Shown one piece after another: positions 6,217 to 13,985 of a DNA stretch of 30,822 bases (position 1 is the first letter of the stretch; each line of letters starts with the position of its first letter). Location: positions 22,787 to 53,608 of the forward strand of contig DLGZ01000009.1 of the NCBI GenBank assembly GCA_002482965.1. The letters run 5' to 3'. Below the pieces are notes generated by a model. It saw only the letters and a program-made list of their open reading frames with translations. It was not told the DNA's origin and did no database searches. The position numbers and the translations under genes were made by a program. Origin of the DNA: Verrucomicrobiaceae bacterium UBA7681 (GTDB taxonomy: Bacteria; Verrucomicrobiota; Verrucomicrobiia; Verrucomicrobiales; Verrucomicrobiaceae).

Positions 6217-8928
6217 TCAGCGCATGACCGCGTGCGTGGCGGGCGGCAGAGACTGGAGGGAGACGGTGGAACGGCAGGCGACTTCGAGATGGACGATGCC
6301 CTGCGCATCTGCGTTCGCGGTGTAAGGGCGGCCATTTTCGAGATAGGCGCATTGGCCACGCGGCTCGAAACCACCCAGCACGATTTCCACGGGACGGAGA
6401 TCGCGCACCTGGAAGGTGGCGCGGCCTGCGGTGAGCTCAAAGAACGAAACTGCGGTGCTGCATTCCGCGAGATGAATGTGCTGCGCGGGTTTGTTTTTGG
6501 TGAGCACGAGCTCGGTGCGCGAATAACCCATGGTGTGGATGTAGAGCTGGCCCTGATGGACATTGTAGCCGGATACGCCCTGGCAGCGTGCCATGTCAGG
6601 CAGGCCGGAGGTCACGGGCAGGCGCAGGGTGCGGCAGGCGCCGGTGTTCAGGATGATCCAATGATCCGCTGCGGCACGCAGGATGCGGGTGTGCTGCGCA
6701 TCGCGCACGCTTGCGGCATACGCGGCGGCGGTCATGGCATGCAGCGGTTCGTCAGCGCAGGCAGCGAAGGATTTTTCGAGTGACGCGATGCCTGCTTCAG
6801 TGCGTACATCCGCAAAGCTGAAGCGAAGGGCGAGCGGCGCCAGACGGATGGAATTGCGGGAGCCTGAGGGGCTGGAGATGGGATCAATCTTTGATGTCGT
6901 GGGAAGGCTTTCAACGCGCATGGCGTGGCAGTAGCTCAAGGCTTCAGAGGAGGGGGTGGTATTGGCGGGCCAGAGCATGAGGTTCACCGATTTGCCGAGC
7001 GGCAGCAGGCGGCGATGGATGTAGCTCATGGATCCGGCGATCTCGCGCTCCATATCGTGACGCGTGGTTTTAGCCCGGTCGTTGAGCTTGCTGGAGATGT
7101 CGGTACCGGCGGTCCATTGGGTGGGACGGGAGAAAGAGTTCGAAGCCGCCTGAACCTGCAGCATTTCAAAAATGCTGCGGGCGACGTGTTCGAGGCGCGC
7201 GGCTTCACCTGTCTTCTGTCCGGGCAGCCAGGCGCGCATTTCGGCCTCACAGACGGAAACGGTGACAGGCAGGAGATTACGGACCAAAATGCGGTCACGC
7301 ATGACCTCAGCGCAGAGTGGGAAGCCGGGAAGTGTGGAGGGGGTGGAGAAACCGGTGCTGTCGATGTGGCTGTAAAACACCCGGCGGCCGGTGCGAGTGG
7401 TGGTATCGGGCACCGGGAGGGTGTGGTCGGTACCGAGCCACTGTGTGAGGAAGGCTGGAAGGTCGAGCTGCGAGGTGGAGGCCTGAGCGGCGGGATCAAT
7501 CCAGGCACCGCCCCAGGTGGTGAGGAAGGCCTGGTCAAAGTGATGCTGGGAGCCCATGGCATCCTGACCATGCAGGCCCAGCACGATGTGAGAGCCTGCG
7601 GGGGCTTCGAGATCGAGAAAGCCGAGCGAGTGCGAGGTGATTTTTGTGTTTACGCGCAGCAGGGAGGAGTCCATGGCGACCACGTTCGTTTTGACGAGAC
7701 GAGCTGCGGGCCTGGCGCTGCCCCCGAGGCTGAGATGCTGCATGGCGAGCTGGCGGGCGGCGGCGTCCGTCCATGGCATACCGGTGAGGAGCAGGGGAAT
7801 TTTGCGGGCACGCAGAGAGGGCAGCCAGGCGGCCAGCGTGCTCTGCTGTTCCGCATTGAGGACCAGACTGGAGTCGAGAATGACGGCTGCGAAATCATGG
7901 TCTGCCGGCAGGAAGCTGGTGCCAGTGGCAGCGCGGAAATCGAGCTTGCAGCCAAGCCATTCCAGTGACTGGCGCAGGAGGCGTGAGGTGGTGGTGGATT
8001 CGGCAGCGGCAGATTTTTCACCGACGTGTTTTTCGTCCCAGCCATGCAGCACGAGCACGCGGCGGGAGACTTCCTCCAAAGGGCCAAGATTGACTCCGTT
8101 GAGTGCGGGAGTGGTGATGAATGGCAGGGCACCCATGCTGGTGAGACGCTGTGCGGCCTCGCGGCAGGCGGTGAGGTCATCGGCGGAGGCGTATTCCACG
8201 GCGAAGACATGCATGCCCTGCATCTGTACGGTGCGAATGAGGCGGGTGAGGCGCTGCGTCTCCGCGATGGAGGCCCAGTCTGCCTCGCCGTTTCTGCCCT
8301 CGCGGGTGTAAACGCCGAGGGCGAGGAAACCATTGGCGACGTGAACGGCTTCAACGCCGAGCCCGAGACGGAGATCGAGCAGGAGATGCTTGTCGGGATA
8401 ACGCTGGTGGAGGGTGGCGGCGAGGGAGAGAGCGGCGGTGCGTGCTGCTGGGGTGGATGCTTCAGCGCCGAAGCTGAGGACGAAGCCGTCGAAGCCTTTC
8501 TTTGCCGCCGGATCGGCGAGGGCTTCGACGACCCAGGCGATCCATTGGGGATCCGTGGGATCGACGATGCGGGTATGCTGGTCTGAAGCGGAAGGTTTCG
8601 AGGACACCTGACGGCTTGCGCTCTGCATGGCGGCAGGCGTTCCGGTGCGGAAGTGGGCGAGGTCGAGCAGCGCAAAATAGTGATTTCCCTGCGCATGACC
8701 GGGCTCCATGTCGAGCTCGGCTTCTGGATTCAAAATGGACAGGTCGAAGGCGGTGAGAGAGCGGGCATCTGGACGCGGCGATTGATCGACGAAAAGGCTG
8801 CGATAAGCGGGCAGATCCATCGCCATTCCGGAGATTCCCATCAGTCCCAAGAAGCCCATGACGCGGAGTTTCGACAGCAGGCCGGAAGAGGAGCGCGTGA
8901 ACCGGGAGATGAGTGAAGCGGGGTGCAT
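6217..8928 (-). CDS. PelA-like exopolysaccharide protein with degenerate active sites
   Basis: A 903-residue exported protein with the order of PelA: hydrolase-like domain (about 40-260), flavodoxin-like middle domain (about 265-500), deacetylase-like domain (about 505-680) and C-terminal beta region. The hinge PDTTT-x2-GRR is followed by HIDSTGF at 521-527, where PelA has HIDGDGF. At 596-602 it reads SNSFSRP, where PelA has a SHxFSHP-type motif. Both metal-binding histidines are thus Asn597 and Arg601, and the second Asp is Thr525. In the hydrolase part the catalytic Asp and Glu positions (PelA Asp160 and Glu218) align with Ser152 and about Gly205. PelA residues are recalled from published work. 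The frame is intact over 2.7 kb, so this reads as a maintained pseudoenzyme, not a decaying gene. The ATG at 8928 precedes a signal-like hydrophobic segment; the frame is open to a TTG at 9021, but that extension looks non-coding. Confidence 0.85.
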   Translation of the reverse strand: MHPASLISRFTRSSSGLLSKLRVMGFLGLMGISGMAMDLPAYRSLFVDQSPRPDARSLTAFDLSILNPEAELDMEPGHAQGNHYFALLDLAHFRTGTPAAMQSASRQVSSKPSASDQHTRIVDPTDPQWIAWVVEALADPAAKKGFDGFVLSFGAEASTPAARTAALSLAATLHQRYPDKHLLLDLRLGLGVEAVHVANGFLALGVYTREGRNGEADWASIAETQRLTRLIRTVQMQGMHVFAVEYASADDLTACREAAQRLTSMGALPFITTPALNGVNLGPLEEVSRRVLVLHGWDEKHVGEKSAAAESTTTSRLLRQSLEWLGCKLDFRAATGTSFLPADHDFAAVILDSSLVLNAEQQSTLAAWLPSLRARKIPLLLTGMPWTDAAARQLAMQHLSLGGSARPAARLVKTNVVAMDSSLLRVNTKITSHSLGFLDLEAPAGSHIVLGLHGQDAMGSQHHFDQAFLTTWGGAWIDPAAQASTSQLDLPAFLTQWLGTDHTLPVPDTTTRTGRRVFYSHIDSTGFSTPSTLPGFPLCAEVMRDRILVRNLLPVTVSVCEAEMRAWLPGQKTGEAARLEHVARSIFEMLQVQAASNSFSRPTQWTAGTDISSKLNDRAKTTRHDMEREIAGSMSYIHRRLLPLGKSVNLMLWPANTTPSSEALSYCHAMRVESLPTTSKIDPISSPSGSRNSIRLAPLALRFSFADVRTEAGIASLEKSFAACADEPLHAMTAAAYAASVRDAQHTRILRAAADHWIILNTGACRTLRLPVTSGLPDMARCQGVSGYNVHQGQLYIHTMGYSRTELVLTKNKPAQHIHLAECSTAVSFFELTAGRATFQVRDLRPVEIVLGGFEPRGQCAYLENGRPYTANADAQGIVHLEVACRSTVSLQSLPPATHAVMR

Positions 8929-8987
8929 GACGGTGTGCGTTTGGCTTTCAAAACTGCGAACACTGTCACGATAGAGTTTCAATAACT

Positions 8988-9015
8988 GTAAGCAATGCTC
9001 TAAACATTGGTTTAC
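8988..9015. promoter_or_regulatory. Inverted repeat between divergent genes, candidate operator
   Basis: GTAAGCAATG at 8988-8997 and CATTGGTTTAC at 9005-9015 form an imperfect inverted repeat around a 7-base centre (CTCTAAA). It lies in an AT-rich stretch, in contrast to its GC-rich flanks, between the PelA-like gene on the minus strand and the cupin gene on the plus strand. The position fits a regulator-binding site or a structured leader upstream of the PelA-like unit. It overlaps the unlikely TTG-initiated extension of that gene. Confidence 0.4.
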
Positions 9016-9068
9016 AAACAACTTACCTCACTGACAGAACTCAAAAATCAGTCGCCAAATCCTTCGTC

Positions 9069-9452
9069 ATGGGAATCATGACAGGCATCATGAATGGTTC
9101 TCCAATACGCACGTTTGCCGAAGGCCTTTTGATCGATCAGCCGTGGGGGAAACTGACCTGGCTGGCGTCTCGTGAGATGGGGAATTCAAGCACGATGACC
9201 TTGGGGCATGTGATCATTCCGGCGGGGCAGACGAATCCGCGTCATCGGCATCCGAACTGTGATGAAATCCTGCACCTTATTTCGGGCCGGTTGGAGCACA
9301 GTTTGGGAGAGCAGAAGTTTCTGCTTAATCCGGGTGACACGATCTCCATTCTTGCGGGGCAGTGGCACAATGCGAGTGCGCTGGATGGAAGGGATGCGGA
9401 GATGGTGATCTGCTTTTCGTCAGCGGATCGGGAGACGGAGTTTGAGGGGTGA
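9069..9452 (+). CDS. Single-domain cupin protein
   Basis: A 127-residue small beta-barrel protein. Cupin motif 1 (GQTNPRHRHPNCDEILHLISG) has the metal-binding pair His-x-His and the following Glu. Motif 2 (NPGDTISILAGQWHNA) supplies the fourth ligand, His. All four metal ligands are therefore present, suggesting a metal-binding cupin of the mannose-6-phosphate-isomerase-like or sugar-sensing kind; the substrate is unknown. Three in-frame ATGs (9069, 9078, 9090) are possible starts and none has a clear Shine-Dalgarno site. The gene is divergent from the PelA-like unit, so it may share its regulatory region. It ends one base before the stop codon of the convergent gene. Confidence 0.85.
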   Translation: MGIMTGIMNGSPIRTFAEGLLIDQPWGKLTWLASREMGNSSTMTLGHVIIPAGQTNPRHRHPNCDEILHLISGRLEHSLGEQKFLLNPGDTISILAGQWHNASALDGRDAEMVICFSSADRETEFEG

Positions 9453-9453
9453 C

Positions 9454-9837
9454 TCAGTCGCCCTCGAGCAATCCATAAGTCTTCATATCCTTGCGTGTAT
9501 CAATTCCGAGATTCCATCGGCAGTTTTTTGTGATCTGAAAACCACATGCGGTCACAATGGCTTGGATGCGGTTCCCTCGAAAGGCACTGAAAGTCACCAG
9601 CGCATGTGCATCTCCATCTTTGATCACCACTTTGAGAGTTGGCACTGGCCATTGGTAAAACCGCATCTCGACTACCTGATCCGGTTGGAATGCCAATTTT
9701 GCACCCAAAGCCTGGATCTCGATTCTGCCGGGTCCCCAACGAAGTTTGCCCAGAGGCCAGGCGTTTGTGACCTGCCTATTTGGCGTCCAAATCAGGACCG
9801 AACCTCTCCAAGGCGAGGTACATTCCAAGGAGTCCAT
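9454..9837 (-). CDS. Small protein of unknown function downstream of the PSCyt1/DUF1553 gene
   Basis: A 127-residue protein with no signal peptide, no membrane segment and no family I recognise. It has several alternating beta-strand-like stretches (RIEIQALGAKLAF, TLKVVIKDGDAHALVTF, RIQAIVTACGFQI), which suggests a small beta-rich fold. An AAGGGG Shine-Dalgarno site sits about 9 bases before the ATG and overlaps the end of the preceding large gene, whose stop is 7 bases away. This is good evidence for translation and cotranscription. The region is visibly more AT-rich than its neighbours, which could mean recent acquisition. A competing plus-strand open frame at 9442-9876 lacks such signals. 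Confidence 0.6.
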   Translation of the reverse strand: MDSLECTSPWRGSVLIWTPNRQVTNAWPLGKLRWGPGRIEIQALGAKLAFQPDQVVEMRFYQWPVPTLKVVIKDGDAHALVTFSAFRGNRIQAIVTACGFQITKNCRWNLGIDTRKDMKTYGLLEGD

Positions 9838-9844
9838 GGTTGGT

Positions 9845-12800
9845 TCACCCCTTGGTCACCACTTCGTCGAGATTGAGCACCAGATTGGCGACCATGGTCC
9901 AGGCGGCGAGTTCGGCGGGGTTGAGTTTTTCGTCGGGTTTGGATTCGCCGTAGGTGATGGCTTTTTTGGCTTCTTCCGGTTTGGCGGTGTAGGCGGCCAA
10001 TTGCTTGGCGAAGTCCTGGCGGATGATCTCGGCCTCCTGGGCGCTGGGGTAGCGGCCGGTGGCGGTGCGGAAGAGGGCGGTGATGCGGGCGTCGGTGCTG
10101 GTGTGGGACTGCATGACGTGCTGGGCGAAATTGCGTGAGGCTTCGAAGAACTGGATGTCGTTCATGAGGGTGAGGGCCTGCAGAGGGGTGTTGCTGCGTT
10201 CGCGGCGCAGGCAGTAGCTCTCGCGATTTGGGGCGTCGAATGAGGTCATGTTCGGCGGTGGGGCGGTGCGCTTCCAGAAGGTGTACAGGCTGCGGCGGTA
10301 GAGGGATTCGCCGTGGTCCTGGATGTAGTTGCGGGTGTTGCTGCCGCCGAAACCGACGGGCTCCCAGATGTTCTCGGGCTGGTAGGGTTTCACGCCTTTG
10401 CCGCCGATTTTGGGACTGAGAAGGCCGGACACAAACAGGGCCTGATCGCGAACGGCTTCGGCATCGAGACGGAAGCGTGGGCCACGGGCGAGCAGGCGGT
10501 TCTCAGGGTCTTTTTGCAGCACGAGGTCGGAGCATTGGGTGCTCTGACGGTAGGCGTGTGAGGTGACGATCATGCGCACAAAGGTTTTCATGTCCCAGCC
10601 ACTTTCGCGGAAGGTTACGGCCAGCCAGTCGAGCAGTTCGAGATGGCTCGGTGGCTCGCCTTGGGAACCGAAGTCGTTGCTCGTCTTCACGAGGCCGATG
10701 CCGAAAAACTGCTGCCAGAGGCGGTTTACCTGCACGCGAGCGGTGAGCGGATGCTGAGGGCTGACGAGCCATTTGGCGAGATCGAGGCGTGTGTAGTCGG
10801 CTTGTGCGGGTAGAGGAGGAAAGATCGCGGGAGTGCCACGGGTGACTTTGTCTTTTGGTTTGTCGTACTGCCCGCGATCCATGACGAAGCTGTCCCGTTT
10901 TTCCGGCAGATCAGCCATGATGAAGGTGGCGGGGATGACGTCATCCAGCGTCTTCTTTTGGGACTCCAGCGCGAGTTTTTCACCACGGGCGCCTTCCACG
11001 AGGCTGCGTGCGCCTTGGTACTCGTTTTCAAACCACCACTCCTTGAGGCGGGTGGATTCTTGTGCGGACCATTCGGCGGGCTTTTTGCCACGCACGAGAG
11101 TTTGTAGATCGTTGGGGAGTTCGGCGACGCGCTTGCCCTGGTTTTTTTCGATCCATTTGCTCCATGACCACTGTGCGTCTTTTGCGGGATCGACGCGTGA
11201 GGTCATGGCCAGCCGGTCCCAGTAAACGGTGCCACCGAATTGGGTGAAGGCATAGCCGCTGACCTTGATGCCTGGCTTGAGACCCAGCCGCTCGGCGGGG
11301 ACTTCGAGCTTTACCCACTCGCCTGCTTTGGGCAGTTCACCCATTTGTACTTTCTCTGGCGTGCGCACCTGGCCGAAGGGGATCGCGCCTTCCTGGCCCC
11401 AGACTGCGCGGTGGTTCCAGCCGGCGGTGTGGAACTGGAGCATGATGGCCTTGGGCGGATTGGCGGGGTCGATGTAGCACTGAACGCTGATTTTGCCGTT
11501 TGGCGGGATGTCGAATTTTGCGCCGCTGGCGAAGAAGTCCTGCGCCACACCGGTGGCGGTGCGTTTCAATGAGGTGGTGCCGCTGAAGACGGGGCCTTTG
11601 TCCTTGGTGATGAGTTGTGTCGGTTCACCGGAAAAATCCGCCTTCACGGGAAAGGCATCTTCAAACCAGACGAGCTCGCTGGTCTGAACTGGGGGGGCTG
11701 GAGTCTGTGTGGCGGGGTCGGTGTAGTTCAGAGTTTGGATGGCTGCGTGGATCTTGGCCTGTGTGGCGACCAATTTTTGATCGAGTTCGGTGAGCTGCTT
11801 TTTTTGGTCGGCGGTACTGAGCCGGAGGATTGGCGGGGTGAGCAGAATGTTGCCATCCATGGCGGGATCGGCGGTGCTGTTGAAGAAGGCGTAGAGCGAG
11901 TAAAATTCCTTCTGCGAGATGGGGTCAAACTTGTGGTCATGGCACACGGCGCAGCCAGCGGTGAGGCCCATCCACACGGCCACGGTCGAGTCGGCGCGAT
12001 CCACGGCGTAGCGGAAAATGAACTCCTCATTGATGCTGCCGCCTTCGCTGGTGGTGACGTTGCAACGATTGAAGCCGGACGCGATCTGCTGATCCACGGT
12101 GGCATTGGGCAGGAGATCGCCGCCAAGCTGCCAGAGGGTGAATTGGTCGTAGGGCAGGTTGGCATTGAAGGCACGCACCACCCAGTCGCGGTAGGGCCAC
12201 ATGCTGCGTTCGTTGTCGAGGTGCAGGCCGTGGGTGTCTGCATAGCGCGCGGCGTCCAGCCAGTAGCGGCCCATGTGCTCGCCGTAGCGTTCGGATTTCA
12301 ACAGGCGGGCGACGACTTTTTCATAGGCATCAGGAGCGGTGTCCGCGATGAAGGCATCAATCTCAGGCAGGGTCGGCGGCAGACCGGTGAGGTCGAGCGT
12401 GACGCGGCGGATGAGGGTTTCCTTTGAGGCGGTGGCGGATGGGGAGAGGCCTTCTTTGGCGAGCCGGTCTTGGATAAAGGCATCGATGCCGTTTTGAACC
12501 GGTCCTTTGACCTGGGGTGGTGCGGCTTTGACGGGGGCTTCGAAGGCCCAGTGCTTTTTGTATTCTGCGCCTTCCTTGATCCAGCGTTGCAGAATTTCTG
12601 CCTGGGCGGGAGTGATGCGTTTGTTGGACTCGGGCGGTGGCATCAGCTCGTCCTCGTCTTTGGTGAGGATGCGCTGGATGATGGAGCTGGCCTCGGGGCT
12701 GCCGGGCTTGATAGGGAACACGCCCTCGATGGCTTTGTAAGCGACTTCCGGGACATCGAGTCGCAGATCGGCTTTTCTTTTCTTCGCGTCAAAGCCGTGA

Positions 12801-12916
12801 CAGGCGAAGCAGTTGTCACTGAGAATGGGCCGGATGTCGCGGTTGAAGTCGAGCTTCGTCGCCGCAGAGGCGGAGGCGGTCAGAGCAGCGGAAGCGATGA
12901 GGGCACGGAAGAGCAT
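9845..12916 (-). CDS. Planctomycete-type cytochrome c protein with DUF1549 and DUF1553 domains
   Basis: A 1023-residue exported protein. After an Ala-rich signal peptide, a PSCyt1 domain carries a haem-binding CFACH motif at residues 36-40. A DUF1549 (PSCyt2) domain follows, with the hallmark TAGCAVCHDHKFDPI, containing a second CxxCH, and the EFYSLYAFFN signature. A jelly-roll-like insert reading as a carbohydrate-binding module sits in the middle. The C-terminal DUF1553 (PSD1) domain contains ARVQVNRLWQQFFG, FGSQGEPPSHLELLDWL and the terminal NTPLQALTLMND segment. These proteins are abundant in Planctomycetes and Verrucomicrobia; a role in polysaccharide or sulfated-glycan use is proposed, but the reaction is unproven. 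The ATG at 12916 is preferred to a TTG at 12955 because it begins the signal peptide. The usual DUF1501 partner gene is absent next to it. cdsA lies 42 bases upstream on the same strand. Confidence 0.95.
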   Translation of the reverse strand: MLFRALIASAALTASASAATKLDFNRDIRPILSDNCFACHGFDAKKRKADLRLDVPEVAYKAIEGVFPIKPGSPEASSIIQRILTKDEDELMPPPESNKRITPAQAEILQRWIKEGAEYKKHWAFEAPVKAAPPQVKGPVQNGIDAFIQDRLAKEGLSPSATASKETLIRRVTLDLTGLPPTLPEIDAFIADTAPDAYEKVVARLLKSERYGEHMGRYWLDAARYADTHGLHLDNERSMWPYRDWVVRAFNANLPYDQFTLWQLGGDLLPNATVDQQIASGFNRCNVTTSEGGSINEEFIFRYAVDRADSTVAVWMGLTAGCAVCHDHKFDPISQKEFYSLYAFFNSTADPAMDGNILLTPPILRLSTADQKKQLTELDQKLVATQAKIHAAIQTLNYTDPATQTPAPPVQTSELVWFEDAFPVKADFSGEPTQLITKDKGPVFSGTTSLKRTATGVAQDFFASGAKFDIPPNGKISVQCYIDPANPPKAIMLQFHTAGWNHRAVWGQEGAIPFGQVRTPEKVQMGELPKAGEWVKLEVPAERLGLKPGIKVSGYAFTQFGGTVYWDRLAMTSRVDPAKDAQWSWSKWIEKNQGKRVAELPNDLQTLVRGKKPAEWSAQESTRLKEWWFENEYQGARSLVEGARGEKLALESQKKTLDDVIPATFIMADLPEKRDSFVMDRGQYDKPKDKVTRGTPAIFPPLPAQADYTRLDLAKWLVSPQHPLTARVQVNRLWQQFFGIGLVKTSNDFGSQGEPPSHLELLDWLAVTFRESGWDMKTFVRMIVTSHAYRQSTQCSDLVLQKDPENRLLARGPRFRLDAEAVRDQALFVSGLLSPKIGGKGVKPYQPENIWEPVGFGGSNTRNYIQDHGESLYRRSLYTFWKRTAPPPNMTSFDAPNRESYCLRRERSNTPLQALTLMNDIQFFEASRNFAQHVMQSHTSTDARITALFRTATGRYPSAQEAEIIRQDFAKQLAAYTAKPEEAKKAITYGESKPDEKLNPAELAAWTMVANLVLNLDEVVTKG

Positions 12917-12958
12917 GGGTGTGGTGTACGTCGCGGCCACCACCGTGCTTTCCAAGCA

Positions 12959-13912
12959 TCACGCATCAAACGTGTAGCGCACGACATGGAAAAACACCGG
13001 TGCGGCGAAGCACAGCGAGTCCATGCGGTCCAAGACGCCGCCGTGTCCGGCGATGGCCCCGCCCCAGTCCTTCACGCCGCGGTCGCGTTTGATGGCCGAC
13101 ATTACAAGGCCGCCAGCGAAGCCCATGAGGACGATGATCGCCGCCATGCCTGCCGCCTGCAGAGGTGAAAAGGGTGTGGCCCACCAGAGGGCGGCACCGA
13201 GACCCACGGTCGTCACGCTGCCACCCAGAAATCCCTCCCACGTTTTGCCGGGGCTGACGGTGGGCGCGATCTTGTGTTTGCCGCAGGTTTTGCCCCAGAC
13301 GTATTGCATCACGTCACTCATCTCCACGATGGCGACGAACCAGAACAGCAGCTTCGCATTCTGGCCTTCAAAGCCGGGGATCTTGAGCAGCAGCAAAATC
13401 GCGGGTGCATGACTGATGCAGTAGACGCATATCATCAGGCCCCACTGGATTTTCGCGGTGCGCTCCAAGAAGCGTTCGCAGTCGCCAGCCATCGCTGTGC
13501 GCACTGGCACCAGGAGGAAGGCATAGACCGGGATTAAAATGGCGAACATGCCGTACCATTGCGTCGCCAGAAAGTAGTAGTGCAGCGGCGTGATGATGAA
13601 GAACACCCAGAACAGCGTGCGGTGATCTCCTGGCTTCGTTGGTGTGAGAGTGATGAATTCCCTGAGAGCCATGAATGAGGTCAGAGCAAACATGAGGGTC
13701 GCGCCCATGGGACCCACGGCCAGCGCTCCGGCAAACACGGCCACCATTCCCCACCAGGCCTTGGTGCGTGCGTTCAGATTTGCCACCGTTATCCTGGCGG
13801 CATCGGAAGAAGCTCGTTGAGCCAGCACCCAGCCGACGACTGAAGCGAAGACGAGTACACCCAGTGTGCCGCCGAGGAGCCAGAGCAGAGCGGGATCGGA
13901 AAGGAATTTCAT
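12959..13912 (-). CDS. cdsA: Phosphatidate cytidylyltransferase
   Basis: An integral membrane enzyme that makes CDP-diacylglycerol from phosphatidic acid and CTP, the branch point of bacterial phospholipid synthesis. The 317-residue protein has about eight hydrophobic segments. Near the C-terminus it carries the CdsA signature SAIKRDRGVKDWGGAIAGHG followed by GVLDRMDSL, and earlier the conserved SPGKTWEGFLGG segment. Its length is somewhat above E. coli CdsA (285 aa). I chose the ATG at 13912, which begins MKFLSDPALLWLLGG; the frame extends to a TTG at 13954, but that would add a polar tail. It is divergent from the gene at 13986 and may lead into the large cytochrome gene downstream. In many bacteria cdsA sits directly before dxr and rseP; here rseP is about 5 kb away on the other strand. 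Confidence 0.93.
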   Translation of the reverse strand: MKFLSDPALLWLLGGTLGVLVFASVVGWVLAQRASSDAARITVANLNARTKAWWGMVAVFAGALAVGPMGATLMFALTSFMALREFITLTPTKPGDHRTLFWVFFIITPLHYYFLATQWYGMFAILIPVYAFLLVPVRTAMAGDCERFLERTAKIQWGLMICVYCISHAPAILLLLKIPGFEGQNAKLLFWFVAIVEMSDVMQYVWGKTCGKHKIAPTVSPGKTWEGFLGGSVTTVGLGAALWWATPFSPLQAAGMAAIIVLMGFAGGLVMSAIKRDRGVKDWGGAIAGHGGVLDRMDSLCFAAPVFFHVVRYTFDA

Positions 13913-13945
13913 ACCTAGTGAGAGAGATGGACAGCTGTTTCGTTT

Positions 13946-13957
13946 GATTTGCAAATC
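13946..13957. promoter_or_regulatory. Perfect 12-base palindrome between divergent genes
   Basis: GATTTGCAAATC at 13946-13957 is a perfect palindrome. It is located 33 bases before the cdsA start and 28 bases before the start of the divergent exported-protein gene. The position would suit a dimeric regulator controlling one or both genes. No clear promoter boxes can be assigned around it. Confidence 0.35.
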
Positions 13958-13985
13958 GCTTTAAGCAAGCCACCGCGCAGCCAGC

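Noticed and set aside
6925..7968. 347-codon plus-strand open frame inside the PelA-like gene
   Set aside because: Its composition is Gly-rich shadow coding. The opposite strand has a continuous 903-residue PelA-type protein.
8929..9021. N-terminal extension of the PelA-like gene to a TTG at 9021
   Set aside because: A GAGG lies before the TTG, but the 31 added residues are polar, precede the signal-like segment, and come from the AT-rich inverted-repeat region. The ATG at 8928 is more credible.
9442..9876. Plus-strand open frame overlapping the small unknown gene
   Set aside because: It starts inside the cupin gene, crosses into the large cytochrome gene, and lacks a ribosome-binding site. 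The minus-strand frame has an AAGGGG site and strand-like hydrophobic pattern.
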